Origin: Aquanectria penicillioides
Lineage: Eukaryota; Ascomycota; Sordariomycetes; Hypocreales; Nectriaceae
DNA length: 64,000 nucleotides
Direction: 5' to 3'
Assembly: GCA_003415625.1 (NCBI GenBank)
Contig: PYIU01000007.1
Location: forward strand, 2,356,001-2,420,000
Shown here: one piece after another, positions 1 through 12,895 of the stretch
How positions within the stretch are numbered: the first letter of the stretch is position 1
Layout of the letters: every line of letters starts with the position of its first letter
Notes under the pieces: generated by a model
The model's input: the letters and a program-made list of their open reading frames with translations, nothing else
What the model was told of the DNA's origin: nothing
Databases searched by the model: none
Translations under genes and position numbers: made by a program

Positions 1-1542
1 CCCAATCCCATGCATGAATCTTCGTGACCAGGCGAGGACGATGGCCAAACTGATTGTCGATGCGTGGCCCACTTGATATCCCATGAGCCTGGATAAAGTG
101 AAGAAGGTGACCCGGATATAATGTAGTGGAAATTGTGGGCACGTTCTAACCTATGCCTTGGTTCATGTCGGCTATGCGCGTGTTCTTTCTTTTTCCCTTC
201 TTCCCTCCATTATTTTCAGCTGCCTAGGTAGAGATATCGCGTATGATCAGTAGCTGGGCCTGTCTCCTTTTTCCTTCTTTGCAGCTTTGTCTACTGCACC
301 TACACAACCCCAGGTCTCCGGTGATCTCTTTTGGCTTATTCTTCGCTTATTCTTCTTCTTCCTCTCTAGCTTCCGACGTGTTGAATTTCTGTCAATTCCG
401 CAAAATCCCATCTCATGGCGCCGCCACCTGCTGTTATAAATCACGGGTTATAAAATGAGCGCCCACTCACTCTCCCTTGCTCTCCACTTGAAAAGCCTCC
501 CTCCTTGTTCCCTGCTCACTGCGTAGGTGTCTGCTTGGGGCGGATCGGGTCTCGATTTTTGGGCTGGCTTGTGTCGCCTCGCCTGGCTGCATTTCATGTC
601 TTGCAACCTTCAGCCGGACCGCTCATTTACTGATGTTTCAGTCTCCACGTGTTGAGTCAAAGTGCCTCTCCCCCTCGTTTTCCATGAGGGTTGATGTGTG
701 CGTAGGGCGTTAGTGATAATTTTGAATCAATTACCTTAGCAAATATTTCCGTCTCCAAGAAGACCCACGTTTGCTGTTTTTTTTTTTGTGACAAGAATGG
801 TCCATGGATAAATTCAATCTTGGTTGACAGTTTTTCACGAGTGCACCAAAACATAAGTATACGGTACCTCCCAATCAATTCACAAAGGGCCCCTTAGGCT
901 ACCTACCTATGTAGTATTTTCCTGGCCAGCGCGCTATTCTCCTTCCCCTCTGCCGCCATCCCCTCGAACCAGTTGCAAGACTTGCCCCAGAAGCCACCGC
1001 CTCGACTATTCGCGCTAGTAGTCTTGGATCACCTTGCGAGCATGTCTCCATTGGCCAGCCCAGGTCCAACAAGATCGAAGTCCAACTTCAAGGTCCGGTT
1101 GAGCCCGAGGAGCCAGTGCTGCACTGCTCTGTCATTGATCCTGCCCTAGCCTCAGAATGGCATCTCCATCACTCGCCAGCATGTATGTAAAGTATACTGC
1201 ACGGCTCGGTCAACACTGCACATTCAACCCATCCATGCACTCCATACACCCCCTCCCCCCATGTCGCAAATTTGTCTGGAGCCTCGACCGCTACAAGGGC
1301 AGTGGACGCCTCTAGATGGATCCCATTTTACCAACCCGCCCCGTCCCACTTCCAGGTGAATACTTCTGGCCAACATTGCACACGCTCCACCAGAAGCAAG
1401 GCGTCGTCCGTCACAAGTATTATTATTACTCTACAGACCCAGCCATTCTGACTCCCCTCTTCGGTATGTTCTGAACATATCATTCTCGCCAAGACTGTGG
1501 CATCACCGGGAGTTCTTAGCCGACAAAGGGCCCTTCCTCACT
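1..1542. other. Intergenic / upstream region of the MHYT gene
   Basis: I find no supportable gene here. The short reading frames are low-complexity or antisense shadows. The stretch is rich in pyrimidine tracts and holds TACCTAGGTA-like words (near 221-232 and 899-912) that recur in other intergenic parts of this window. The last few hundred bases are presumably promoter and 5' leader of the MHYT gene. Confidence 0.6.
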
Positions 1543-4460
1543 ATGTCGTCCTCTGAAACCCAAGATCTATTCGACCAGTATCAAGGCCAAATAGTACCTC
1601 AGAGCTACAATGTTGGCTTTGTGGCACTCAGCTATGTCATCAGCCTGACTGGTGCCGCCTCGACACTCGAGTTGATCAACCGACGGACGGGCTTTAAAGG
1701 GCTATTCAATCAGTATGACACCATCCACTGTGGACAGCTTTTGGCCTATTTGGCTCTTCTATATGAAGTCACTGACCCTAGACCAGCATCCTTCTCATCA
1801 GCTCTGCTATCACCATGGGCGGTATTGCCATCTGGTGTATGGTGTGTGATTTCATTTGTCATCCCCTCACGTTTTCGCATGTAGCTTACCCTTTACTAGC
1901 ATTTTATCGGAAACCGAGCTATCGACCTAGCAAATGGAGAGGTTGAGCTGCAAGTTGCCTACTCGAGCGGTTTCACCGCTATATCCTTCTTCGTCCCTAT
2001 TCTCGTGCTTCTTGCAGCTTTCGTCGCCATCGGAACGAATAATCGTGTCTCTTGGTGGAGAGTTTGCGCTGGCGGCGTCCTCTGTGGCACTGCTGTCTGT
2101 GGTATGCACTACCTAGGAAATGCCTCTATCGCCAACTACGTTTGCGTGTACCGGACCGAATACGTTGTTGGCTCAGCAATCATTGCCGTGGTCGCCAGCA
2201 TCGTTGCTTTGGCCATGTTCTTCGTTTTTCGAGCAACCTGGGCCTCTTCTTGGCGGAAACGGGCCTTTTCTGCTGTCATCCTTGCAGGTGCCGTATCTGG
2301 AATGCACTGGTGTGCTTCTGTCGGAACACAATACCGCCTTACAAAGATTAGGCCTGAAGGCAACGAGCCGTCTCGTAGTGCCACTGTGGTAGTTGTGATT
2401 TGCTTGGTTAGTATCATTAACCGCAAAGACCAGCCCCCGAGGCTAGTCATGAATGATGTTGCTGACTCCTCGAGATAGTCCGTAGGTGCTTGTATCGTTA
2501 TTGCAGGATCGGCTATCCTGCGTGCAAGAAGTATGAGACGGACCGCCCTTCGTGCGCAACAGATTACGTTGGGAGCTGCCATATTCGACACGGATGGCCG
2601 AATCCTGGTTACTACTGATGGACTCATCCCTACTACCGTTGTGACCGATTCCTTTTTGGAAAAGGTAAATGCTCCCCTTATGGAATGAGCGACATAATTT
2701 ACTGACTGAATCAGCACGCTAAGGAAGGATTTAACATCGGACATTCATCCTTTCACTGGATGTATCATGCTTCTCGAAACTGGAATGGCATCTCTAGCCT
2801 CGTCGGCGGAATGAGACACCATCTGGCTCAACTACCACATTCAAGCCGTGACCGAGACGGTAGACATGGCATCCAGCTCATTGATGAACATGGCGACATG
2901 ATTCAAGATTACGACATCATCTTCCGAGAACTGTTTTGCATGGCCGCGGTTGCTCTTGCCGACCGACTTCGAGATCATGTTACATCCGTTGGGGTTCTTT
3001 GGGATGAGATATTACCGACAGGTGCTATTGGCAAGCGGTCCCGTGTGCAGATGCAAAAGAATTCGTCAAGGAAATCAAGCTCGGACAATGGTGACTCTCA
3101 GTCGGAGAGCCAGTTTGGCGCGGATATGGCTGAAAAAGGAATTCACCAATGGGAGCAAGACTACGCTCGCGGCTCACTGATGTTCTTGGTGCGCAAGATT
3201 GAATCTGATCGAGACGCTGAACGATATGTCTCTGCTGGTTATCGGTTTGCTGAAACCCAGCAAGTCAGCGGGATTATCCGGTCGAGCATGCAGATCAAAA
3301 GTCCGGGTTTCGACCAGAAGCTCCGCGACATGGCAACATACACAAACCGACAGCAAAATATCGTCCCTGGTGTGCAAGCAGGATTTTTTGCTATTCGAGC
3401 TCGGCCAAACTCTTTAGGGTTTGAGATTCTGGTGCAGAAAGGATCAAGAAATTTGTTGCCGTCGATGGCTCTTCCCATACCCGTACTCGAGGATTGGCAC
3501 ATCAAATTTCTAAAGAGGTTTGAAAACATTGCGGTAGACAAACTTTCCAGGATACTCACTCAAGGGGACTTTGCGTCACATTCTCACAAAGAAGGCAGGT
3601 TTGCAGGCCAGCTTGCAGAGGCTATAGAGGCGTTGCGGGGGTGGACCCAAGAACCATTGTTTGACGATGCTCTTCTTTCCTCGACCGTCGTTCAGCTACC
3701 GTCAACGAGCGAGGACAGCTCGAGCCAGCCGACCATGATTGCTCTGCGCCTCGTGATACCCATTCACTCAGTGTTATCTAGCTCAACATGCGAGTTTGTT
3801 CCTCTCAGCTTCTTTAGAATGCATCAAGTTCCAGCCGAGTTTCGGCAGGAGTTTATACGAGGTGTGCATCGAGAATTCGGTCCTATTGTTAAGAAAAGCG
3901 AGAATAGAGCAGCAAGGCTTCAGGGCAAGGCACGTGTATCATCAAGATTCTGGCCGTTTGGGCGGTCAAATACTCTGTCAGCAGCCCATCCGAACTCGCC
4001 CAAATCGAGCCAGGGACGTCGAGGCTCATCACCTGACTCGGTGAGGTCTGGTTCAACCATCAACCTATGCCATTCTAGTAACGCCAACCGCACCCAGTCG
4101 ATCGACTCTGGAGACGATTCCACATACCCGCCTCGGATCGAGCCCCCCTCAGCGCCCCCTTCGTATGGTGGCATCATGGTATTCCAGGAGATCAAGATTG
4201 ATATCGAAGAGGACAGCAGGAAAGCCATCAGACCACAGTTTGAGAACACCAAAAGCCAAGACACCATAGCCACTGAGCCGGGTAATGGCAACATGACGAG
4301 AATGGGGGCCAGCGTTGAAATGCAACCAATTGGGCATTTGGCTACTAACGTGCAGGTGGGACCCCGCGAGCTAAGCTACAACATCTTGCAGAATGGCGAT
4401 GTCAGCCCAGCTGAGTCATTTGTGGATGTTTTGTTCACGGAATGCATGGAAGGCCGCTGA
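1543..4460 (+). CDS. MHYT-domain integral membrane signalling protein, five exons
   Basis: My model joins 1543-1712, 1787-1841, 1900-2406, 2479-2664 and 2715-4460, giving 887 residues. All introns are 50-74 bp with GT-AG ends and matching phases. The N-terminal third is a run of hydrophobic helices carrying the M-H signature at least three times (WCMHFIGNR, CGMHYLGNAS, SGMHWCAS), the hallmark of the MHYT sensor domain. In bacteria that domain is fused to GGDEF/EAL modules and is proposed to bind a metal and sense a diatomic gas. Here the roughly 580-residue C-terminal part is soluble, without GGDEF or EAL motifs, and has a Ser/Pro-rich segment (about 4000-4200). The start is the first ATG in frame with the membrane domain. 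The domain call is secure; the function in fungi is not known to me. Confidence 0.85.
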
Positions 4461-6414
4461 GATTGAGACGAAGTTGGTTGATGATCCAATAGACTGATGG
4501 TTGCCTGCGGCATTGTCGCTGTATATATTGTATCTGGAGATTTGTGCCATATCGCACATCTAAGTGAGCATGGGGATGAGCATGGTGATGACGATTGGCG
4601 CACGGCGCTTGCATGGGATGGAATCGAAAATCAACTGGTTGTGAGGTTTCACAGAGTGGACCGATTACCCAGCCAGCAACTTGAATGCCTTCAGAGAGAG
4701 TCATTAAGAGAGAGGACAGGACACAGAGATACCCGGCATGGCTATGATGGATATTAGTTTGACGAGTAAAAACACTGTTTTCCTCACGGAAACGTTTGAC
4801 AGTGGCCGGACTATCAGGACTGCGTGAGAGTATTTGTGGGTGGTTTGGTGGGATAGCCGGCCGGAAGCAACCGACGATGGGCAGGCGAGGGATAGATAGA
4901 CCGGAGGGGAGTGGAGGAGGAGACAGCGTCGTTGGCGGAGACGGAATCGTGAGAGTGGAAGCGCCAGAATGTTGAGAGTTTGGGGGAGGCAAGGATAAGT
5001 TTGGGGGCATTGAGCCGCTTGCGAGGAGGGGGAGGGAGAAGGGGGACTGGAAGCATTTGTGGAAGCCACGAGGGATACAGCATCTTGTCTATCTTACACT
5101 ACACGTCGGATTGGGTAGGCAGTACGGCAGTGGGGAGGAAGAAAACTAGCATCTGTGGTTGGTGGGAAAATCCGAAGTAAGGGGGGGGGGGGGGGGGGCG
5201 GCAATTCGCAGCGATGAGGGAGACATTTGTCGGTAAACCCCCAAACCTGTCATGATTGGCTTCGGATGCCACTGGCACAGGGGATATTGACCATTGCTTG
5301 ACTCCTGGTTGAGATATTGAACAGGTCTATATGCCTTATCAAGGTTGGCGGGTTAGTATCTGGAATATGCTATACGCATCTTGGCCGGCTCTCAACGCTA
5401 TAAATAGAGGGATGGGTGTATGAGTCTAATAGGCACTGACTATCCGTACCTACCAGGCGAGCAGGTGAGCCAGAGAAGGTAGCAAGGAGAGAAGGGGGGA
5501 ATGAGGTGGTGGCGTCGGGACCCCCAAAATTATGGAGTTGGGTTTTGATGGAACAGGCATTGGGCCTTTCTCTCGCTCTCTCACTGACAAAACCCCCAAC
5601 TTTTCCCCAATGGGCGGAATCGACTTCATTGCAGCTCGGCTCCACCAGGATACTGGGAACTCACCTCCCCCATGCAAGATCGTGCATCTCATTCATCAAT
5701 CTCGGCGGCAACTACTGACCCGTTCAAGAACCGGCAATTGGGCCTCGTGATGCATGCTCGTGCCCACGGGGACCCTCGGGAGCATCCCATCCATCATCCC
5801 ACACCCGTGGCCAATTGGAGCGCTGAATTGGGACGCCTTCGGAGTAATTTGACCCTGAGCTCCAGGTGCCATTCCCCACGGTCGGATCCATTAGCTCTCC
5901 CAGTCCAACTCGGCTCCAACCCAACTTGGGCCAAGAACTGGCCCCGCCAATACCAACTCCTTTCGTCATGATAATGTTGTCGCTGGTGAAGCATGTGCCA
6001 GAGTGAGCAATCTTGTTGGAGTCTGGACATCCAGCCCGCCAGGCTTTTGTACTCCATGCAGTACGTTGACGACGTGCCGCGATTTTCCCCTTCTTCTCCT
6101 TCATCTCAGCTGTTTTGCTGTTCTCCTCCCAACTTCCTCAGCTGCGCCCTTCTTCAGGCACACGGTCACCATCACATCATAGGACCTGGCGTTTGAAAGC
6201 GCAACTCTGCGCATCCCTTGCAACCTGCCCTCCTCTGCCCTTCTCACTTGCCAATAGCTTCTTTCGCAAAATTCCTAAACACACTCGCACGGAGACAGCT
6301 TCGAAGCCCAATTGATTCCGATCGTAGTTCCGGCTCTGGCTCTGGCTACATCTCGAGTCACCCGCTCCTAGAACTCCCATTTCAACCTCAACCAATCTCA
6401 AGGTCCATTCGCAA
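4461..6414. other. Intergenic between MHYT gene and GUT2
   Basis: No supportable gene. The only marked feature is a pure G run of 18 at 5181-5198. The CT-rich stretch from about 6080 to 6414 looks like promoter and leader of GUT2. Confidence 0.6.
5181..5198. repeat. Poly-G tract (18 nt)
   Basis: An uninterrupted run of 18 G on the given strand, in intergenic DNA. The length of such a run is unreliable in most sequencing chemistries. Confidence 0.9.
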
Positions 6415-8528
6415 ATGTCGCCCGCCGCGGGTGCCCGATCTGGCCTACGCCGCTTCCTTCTGCCGGGGGTTGTCGCCACCACCGGCGCCGTCCTCCTCTA
6501 TAGTTACCGCCCTCGAGATATCCCCGGGCATGCCGCGCCCGCTGTCCCACCTCCCACCTACGGCACGGATGGTCCATTCACACTGCCCCGTTTCCCCCGC
6601 GTAAAGCCTCGTGACGAGCAATTGAGCGATTTGCGCAAAAGCTCGCGGCCTGGATCCCACGAGTATGACATGCTCATCATTGGAGGCGGCGCTACTGGTG
6701 CTGGTGTCGCCTTGGATGCCGCTACTCGTGGGTTGAAGGTTGCCGTCCTCGAACGCGACGATTTTAGCAGCGGCACAAGCAGCAAGAGCACCAAGCTCGT
6801 CCACGGTGGTGTTCGCTACCTCGAAAAGGCCGTGTGGAATCTCGACTACAGCCAATATGAGCTTGTCAAGGAAGCTCTCAAGGAGCGCAAGTATTTCCTG
6901 CAGACAGCTCCTCACCTAAGCTCGTGGTTACCCATTATGCTTCCACTGGACAAGTGGTGGAAGGCTCCATACTACTGGGCTGGCACCAAGTTTTATGACT
7001 TTCTCGCTGGAAGCGAAGGTATTGAGAGTTCCTACTTTTTGACTCGCAGCAAAGCTCTCGAGGCCTTCCCCATGCTCAAGCAGACAGATCTAGTGGGTGC
7101 GCTCGTCTATTACGATGGTGCGCACAACGATTCTCGAATGAACGTCTCCATCGCTATGACCGCAGCTCTCTATGGAGCTACTGTTGTAAACCATACGGAA
7201 GTTACGGGCCTCATCAAGGATAGCCAAGGCAGGCTTTGTGGAGCCAAGGCTAAAGATTTGGTTGCCTCCAAGGATGGACGTTCCTCCGAGGAGATCATCA
7301 TCAAAGCAAAGAGCGTCATCAACTGCACTGGACCATTCACTGATTCCATTCGAAAAATGGATGACCAGGATTGTAAAGACATTGTGGCCCCTTCGTCCGG
7401 CGTCCACGTCATATTGCCCGGATACTTTAGCCCAGGAAAGATGGGCTTAATTGATCCCTCTACCTCTGATGGTCGCGTCATCTTTTTCCTTCCCTGGCAA
7501 GGGAACACCATCGCCGGCACTACCGACTCCCCATCTACCATCTCTCCCAACCCTCTGCCCGATGAGAAGTCAATCGAGTGGATTCTGAGTGAGGTAGGCC
7601 ACTACCTCTCCCCCGAGATCAACGTGCGGCGAGGTGATGTTCTGGCCGCCTGGTCCGGTATTCGTCCCCTTGTAAAGGACCCAAAGGCAAAGAACACGGA
7701 ATCATTGGTTCGAAACCATTTGATTGACATATCGCCCTCTGGATTGCTCACATGTGCTGGTGGTAAATGGACAACATATCGTCAAATGGCGGAAGAGTGT
7801 GTCGATGAGGCCATCAAAGAGTTTGGCCTTGCGCCCGAGGCCGTCACCGATGCCCCTCGTGTCAGCGGCACCGAAATGATTGACGACGGAGCCATACTTG
7901 ACGGCACATGCCAAACGCATAAGGTTCGTCTAGTCGGTGCGCATGGCTTCAGCAGCACCCTGTTCATCCCCTTGATCCAACACTTTGGAGTGGAGACGGA
8001 AGTGGCCAAGCATCTGACTGAATCCTATGGCGACAGAGCTTGGGCCGTTGCGTCTCTCTGTAAGTTGACCGACAAACGTTTCCCTGCTCGTGGCGAGCGG
8101 ATATCTCAGCTGTACCCCTTTGTCGACGGCGAAATAAGATATGCAGTCCGTCAGGAGTACGCTCAGACTGCCGTGGATGTCCTGGCCCGCCGTACACGAC
8201 TAGCCTTCCTCAACGCCCAAGCTGCCCTCGAAGCCCTACCGAAGGTTATTGATATAATGGCTGAGGAACTCAGGTGGGATAGCCGCCGACAAGACCTTGA
8301 GTGGAAAGAATGTAAGCGGCTTTTAAAGCTCCCTACCGAGATAATTCACCATGTGCGTTATGCTAACTCATGTGCCTGTTAGCTGTTGCTTTCCTCGAAT
8401 CAATGGGCCTGCCTCAACCTATGCTCTCGGCAACGCGTAGACAGGTCGAGCAGGGCAAGATTGATTTTGCCAGCTCCCTCGAATGGAAGATGTACTCTCG
8501 CCATGATAGGCCGATGGGGGATGAATGA
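6415..8528 (+). CDS. GUT2: Mitochondrial FAD-dependent glycerol-3-phosphate dehydrogenase
   Basis: The enzyme oxidises sn-glycerol-3-phosphate to dihydroxyacetone phosphate at the inner mitochondrial membrane and passes electrons to ubiquinone. It works in glycerol catabolism and in the glycerophosphate shuttle. The reading frame is 6415-8311 joined to 8383-8528 (680 residues). The 71 bp intron has a GTAAGC donor and a textbook TGCTAACTC branch site, and splicing adds the expected C-terminal extension ending in RPMGDE. Residues about 86-112 hold the FAD-binding dinucleotide motif IIGGGATGAGVALDAATRG. It is followed by SGTSSKSTKLVHGGVRYLEK, the family signature. The N terminus has an Ala/Arg-rich presequence and a short hydrophobic stretch, as expected for mitochondrial import. 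Length is normal for fungal GUT2, and no defect is seen. Confidence 0.97.
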
Positions 8529-9612
8529 AGCAGCTGGTGCCTGATTTGAATCTGAACAAAATTGAAAATGCGACTAGAACATATATGTGGTGCGGAATTC
8601 ATTGGGTTGGAGATACATACAATGCAGGCCATGAATGCACACAGGCATCCACATGCACGTATGTATAAAGATTCATTCCTGTGTAAGAAATGCAGACGGA
8701 TTGCCGATTTCGCCGAGAAGGATGGACATGGGGTCATGCCGATGGTGTGACGTGGAGGGTAAAATGAAGAATAAAACACAGAGCTTAGAGGGAAGCTTTG
8801 GTTAGAATGTTTCAAAGCTTTAAAATGAGTTGACGCAATCAGGACAGGAAGAATGGCTTCTCTGAGTGGAATAGACGTTTCAATTCGTGATGTGGTGGTC
8901 TACGCTTCAGACCCATCTTGCCTCTACGATAACTCCGTATAGCAATCCAATGTAGATCAGAATGTGCTGGTCCTCGGTGACGTGGATGAAAGGAAATTCC
9001 TGTTGAATACGGCCGCTGGTGTATGCACGCATGTTTATCATTGACGCAATACAGCTATCAATTCATACTATGCGATGTCACTTTACTGACTCTGCCATGC
9101 ACACCACTCAGTCTGACTATGTTGTATCAGGGTATCATCAGTAATTGAACTATGATATTGAGCATTTGACATTACACCCGACGCCCACTCTCCTCGTCGG
9201 GATCGTGTGTCTGGGTAGCCATCCTTGTATTTCCTGTTTTTATCCATGCTAAATATACGTAATCGTCATAACACCACGTCCTGGATGTTCTTCACTTTCG
9301 CCACCACCGGGGAATATGCAACCTCATCCTCAAAAGTGCCAAAATCAGGGGTCTGGTGCGTACACACAGTACCCAGGAAGATCGTCAAAGAAACCCCCCA
9401 ACCATCCAAAAGCAAATGATATACCAAGTCCCTTCCAGCAGAGAAACTAAAATCATACAAACGCCTCGCCTGTTGCACTTGATGCTATCTATGAGGTGTA
9501 TGTAATCCCGTATATGCAAAATGTGATGCCTTCGCCAAAGAAAAAAAAACTAGACAAAAAAAACGACTTATCCGTTTGTGTTAGCCCTTCAACAGATAGT
9601 AAAGGGGGCCAC
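8529..9612. other. Intergenic, convergent 3' ends of GUT2 and the RGS gene
   Basis: It lies between two genes that transcribe toward each other, so it should hold both terminators. I see no gene and no tRNA. Confidence 0.6.
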
Positions 9613-11255
9613 TTAGGATGAGGCAGCTTTAAAAACTCGCTGCAATAGATTGGCTCTGGTTCCATTCGCACGTCGGTATGTGAAGGCAACGGTTTCGAAA
9701 TCTTCCTCTGCCATTCTCCGTTCCATTTCAGCCTCCCACCCGTAGATGTCCTCCTGCGACGAAGCGTGGCAGAATGACCTAGGATCATGAGACGTAGCTG
9801 GCACTGCATAGTGGCCACTCTCTAGAGCGGCTGGTAGGTAGCCTGATGGGTCGTGCAATGTCTGGAGTCCTTTCGATGTGTGACCGATTTCTGCGGCGCC
9901 TGCCTCGATAGGGTGAGTTGCAGAGGTCTGATGAGGAGATAAGATAAAAGTCGAGTAACATTCATCCTGTGAGGCCGTCGAGGACGCGCTTGGGGCAGGG
10001 CTATGAGCGATCTTGTGCTCAGCCTTGGCGACACGCATCCTCGTTCTGATTCTAATACTCTTCTGCACTAGAGTCATAGAATTACCAGCCCGTTTAATAG
10101 GGAATTTCGAGGCCGGGCCGTCCCCATGTCCACCACATTGTCTGGGTTCAGAGTCATAAGAGTACTCGTCGTCTGTCCCCATATGACCAGGCAACTGGTA
10201 ACCAGGAATTGTGCCTTCGGGATCAGGGGCATCATCGTAGAATTCGCTGGTCCAGTCGGCTGGGTTGTTTGGTGTAATAGGAAACGACGCAGCCTGCCAC
10301 CTTCAATAGGGGTCTTGGACATGCAGGCCATGATCCATAGCCGAAGACGACGTTGGGGGAGGTCGGCGGGATGTGCTTTTGCGAGTGAATCCGAGCTTGG
10401 CTCCCATCTTCTTCCACCCCTTATTGTGTGCAGCGAATGCACGCTGGAGGCTTCCAGGGGATGCATGATGGAATGACCATTCCGAAGTGGGAGGAGTAGT
10501 AGGTGGAGTCATGGGTTCCGTCGATGTCGGAGAGTGGCAATCGCTGTCATCCGTCAAGCTGTCGGATTCGAGACCCTGCATCGAGGTTGTTGAGCGCACC
10601 GGTGCACCGAGTTTGCTGTGGGGGGCGGATTTGGGGGACCGAGTTGACTCGTCAGAGGGACCGTCAAGGGGAGTGACAGATTCGAGAAATGGAACCAGCA
10701 GCGAGTCATTCATCAGCTCATAGATGATGCGGCCGGTCTCGTCAAGCTGAGAGGGATGAGGAGGGGAGGGACCACAAGGAAGGCCAAGTAAGTGGTCTCG
10801 CACATGGGCGGGAATGTTGACCTCCCTAGGGGCGCATGGGATAATATACACCTGAATCAACTTCTCCCATAACCGGCAAACACGGTCGTCATTTTCACGG
10901 GTCCGACAATGGGCTTCGGTGATCAGTTCGTTGTAGATGGACGAATATCGTTGAGCGTCCAGGGTAAACTCCAATGACTCCATGCAGTGATTCTGGGAGA
11001 GGTAAGCCATGAAAGCGCTGAGGGTCCATGGAGGCGAGGCGACGTCGAGGAGGATCTCGGTGAGGGTTGGGGGCGGGAGCCCATGGCGCCGGTTGGAGTC
11101 GAGGTTCCAGAGAGCAATGCTTCACTCAGTGGCCTTGAGGGAGGAATATCGGCATTAAAGAAGTCCTCGAAGGCGGATGATGGTTGGGGGGAGGGAGGCT
11201 GCGAATTGGGGCTCATACACTCAGGCGATTGCCTCCACAACCGTGATTTGCCCAT
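9613..11255 (-). CDS. RGS-domain regulator of G-protein signalling (RgsA/Rgs2-like), reading frame broken
   Basis: RGS proteins speed GTP hydrolysis by G-alpha subunits; fungal ones shape growth, stress and conidiation signalling. The coding sense runs from about 11255 down to 9613. The region 11075-10680 encodes an RGS-type helical domain. It begins PPTLTEILLDVASPPWTLSA, continues MAYLSQNHCMESLEF, and ends near IIYELMNDSLLVPFLES. Two defects are visible. The N-terminal segment (with SSAFEDFFNADIPPSR) sits one frame away from the RGS segment, and the two join if one base is missing in the GGG run at 11082-11080. An in-frame TGA at 10305-10303 separates the RGS part from a same-frame continuation, WQAASFPITPNNPADW, that runs to the stop at 9613. 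The true start may lie upstream, because the frame stays open above the ATG at 11255. RGS assignment is fairly sure; the RgsA/Rgs2 subfamily is my impression. Confidence 0.7.
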
Positions 11256-12861
11256 GTCTCTCGAGTTGGGCCGCTGTGGCACGTCCCACGCCTCGGATGA
11301 GAGTGCACTAAATGGGCACGGGCGAACAAGATAGGAAGAGCAACGAAGCGATCTTCTAAATGACCCAGGTGGGAGACACCGAGATCAAGTACTGGGAACG
11401 CGGAAACGTGGAGAAGAGGGAGTCGACCGTGGCGTTGGATGAGTGTTCAAGATGGTGCAAAGGCTCATATGACAGGGGCAGGACGCGGCGCCGAGTCTAA
11501 TTTAGCACTGCCGAAACGAGGAGGGAGAAGTCAGGCAGGGCAGTTCACTTGGATGGCGAACAGACTTGATCGACGATATGTGGAGGGACAAGTTGCTGTA
11601 GGTGATAACAGGGTGGAGGAGGGTGGCTTGCAGGACGGCGGCGAGCTAATGACAACGAGTCGAGGTTGAGAATGGGTACGAGAGAGAGGGTGTTTGATGG
11701 CGATCAAGACAGTCAGGCCTCCCAAACTAGGCGGAAAGCGGAAATGATCCGTTGTGAAAAGAACGAAGGCGGCTGTAGGCGGTTCGTCGCGTCGTTTCTG
11801 GGGTCGCCGAACTGAGGTTGGAAGTATTCGGTCCCAAAGTGGTGGAGGCTGAACTAGGTCGAAGCCGTCTTCAGAGGAGGTTGCCACGACGTTCCGAGCG
11901 ACTGGAATGCAAGATACGCAGGGAGGCAGTGAGTGGAATCGGCGGGCTGTCAAAGCGGTCGATGATGGGTGAACGGGAGATCGAGAGAGGATTGCGGGCG
12001 GATCGTGCCAGGGTCTTGGCAGGTGAAGAAAGAATTGGATGAGACCAAAAGAGTCGAAGGAGTGGAAGGGATGCTTTGGTGGCTTGCGACTGGCGGGAGT
12101 TTATGAGGGACAGCCGAGAGTCTATTGAGTGTTGAGGACCGAGTCGGGACTGGAGTGAAGAGTGAGGAATGAGAAACGGTGGCCTCAAAAGAGTAAATGG
12201 GGCCCAGACCCAGAGTAAGCGGAAGAGGCAAGGCTAAGGTTCAATCCAAAGGCGGCGGATGAACCAGTGATTTGGGTTCCTTTTGGCTTGATGACGTTGT
12301 GGTGATGGATTGACTGATTGGAGACGAAACAAGAGCGTGTGAATTGGGAATATGGTGTCTCGGTCTCTCCAGTACGTGCGTGGAGTAAGTCAGTTACGTA
12401 TGTGTCGTCACTGGAGACGTTGGCGCAAGCGGCACAAAAGGAGCAATTAGGCGGGTGGGATACGAAGAAGGGATCAGCAACGGTGCTGGGATGGGGGGAG
12501 CTTTTGTTGTTTAAAGAGACGCTGATGCAGACGCGGAGCAGCCGCATAGACAGACAACGTCCCTGTAGTTTGGTTCAATAGGCGACGACCAAGGCAAGGA
12601 TGGAAGGGGGGTGGAATCGACAGGGCAGAAGAGGCGTGTGCGTAGTGAAAAGGAGGATGCGATGGGCAGCGAGCGGAGTGCGCGAAGTGTTAGCAAGGGC
12701 CAAGGCCAGAAGAACGAACGAACTGGCGACTGGAGGAGAGCGCTGGAGCTTGGTTCTGGAAGCTAGCGCTGGGCTGACATGGTCAGGGCGTCCATAACAG
12801 ACTCAACGTCGTACTTGGCGAAAGGGGAAAGGGATGATTTAATCCAAACGCACTATGTAGT

Positions 12862-12895
12862 GGAGGCGGCGGCGGCGGCGGCGGCGGTGGCGGCG
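12862..12895. repeat. (GGC)n microsatellite
   Basis: About eleven GGC units with one GGT interruption, in non-coding DNA. Confidence 0.9.
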
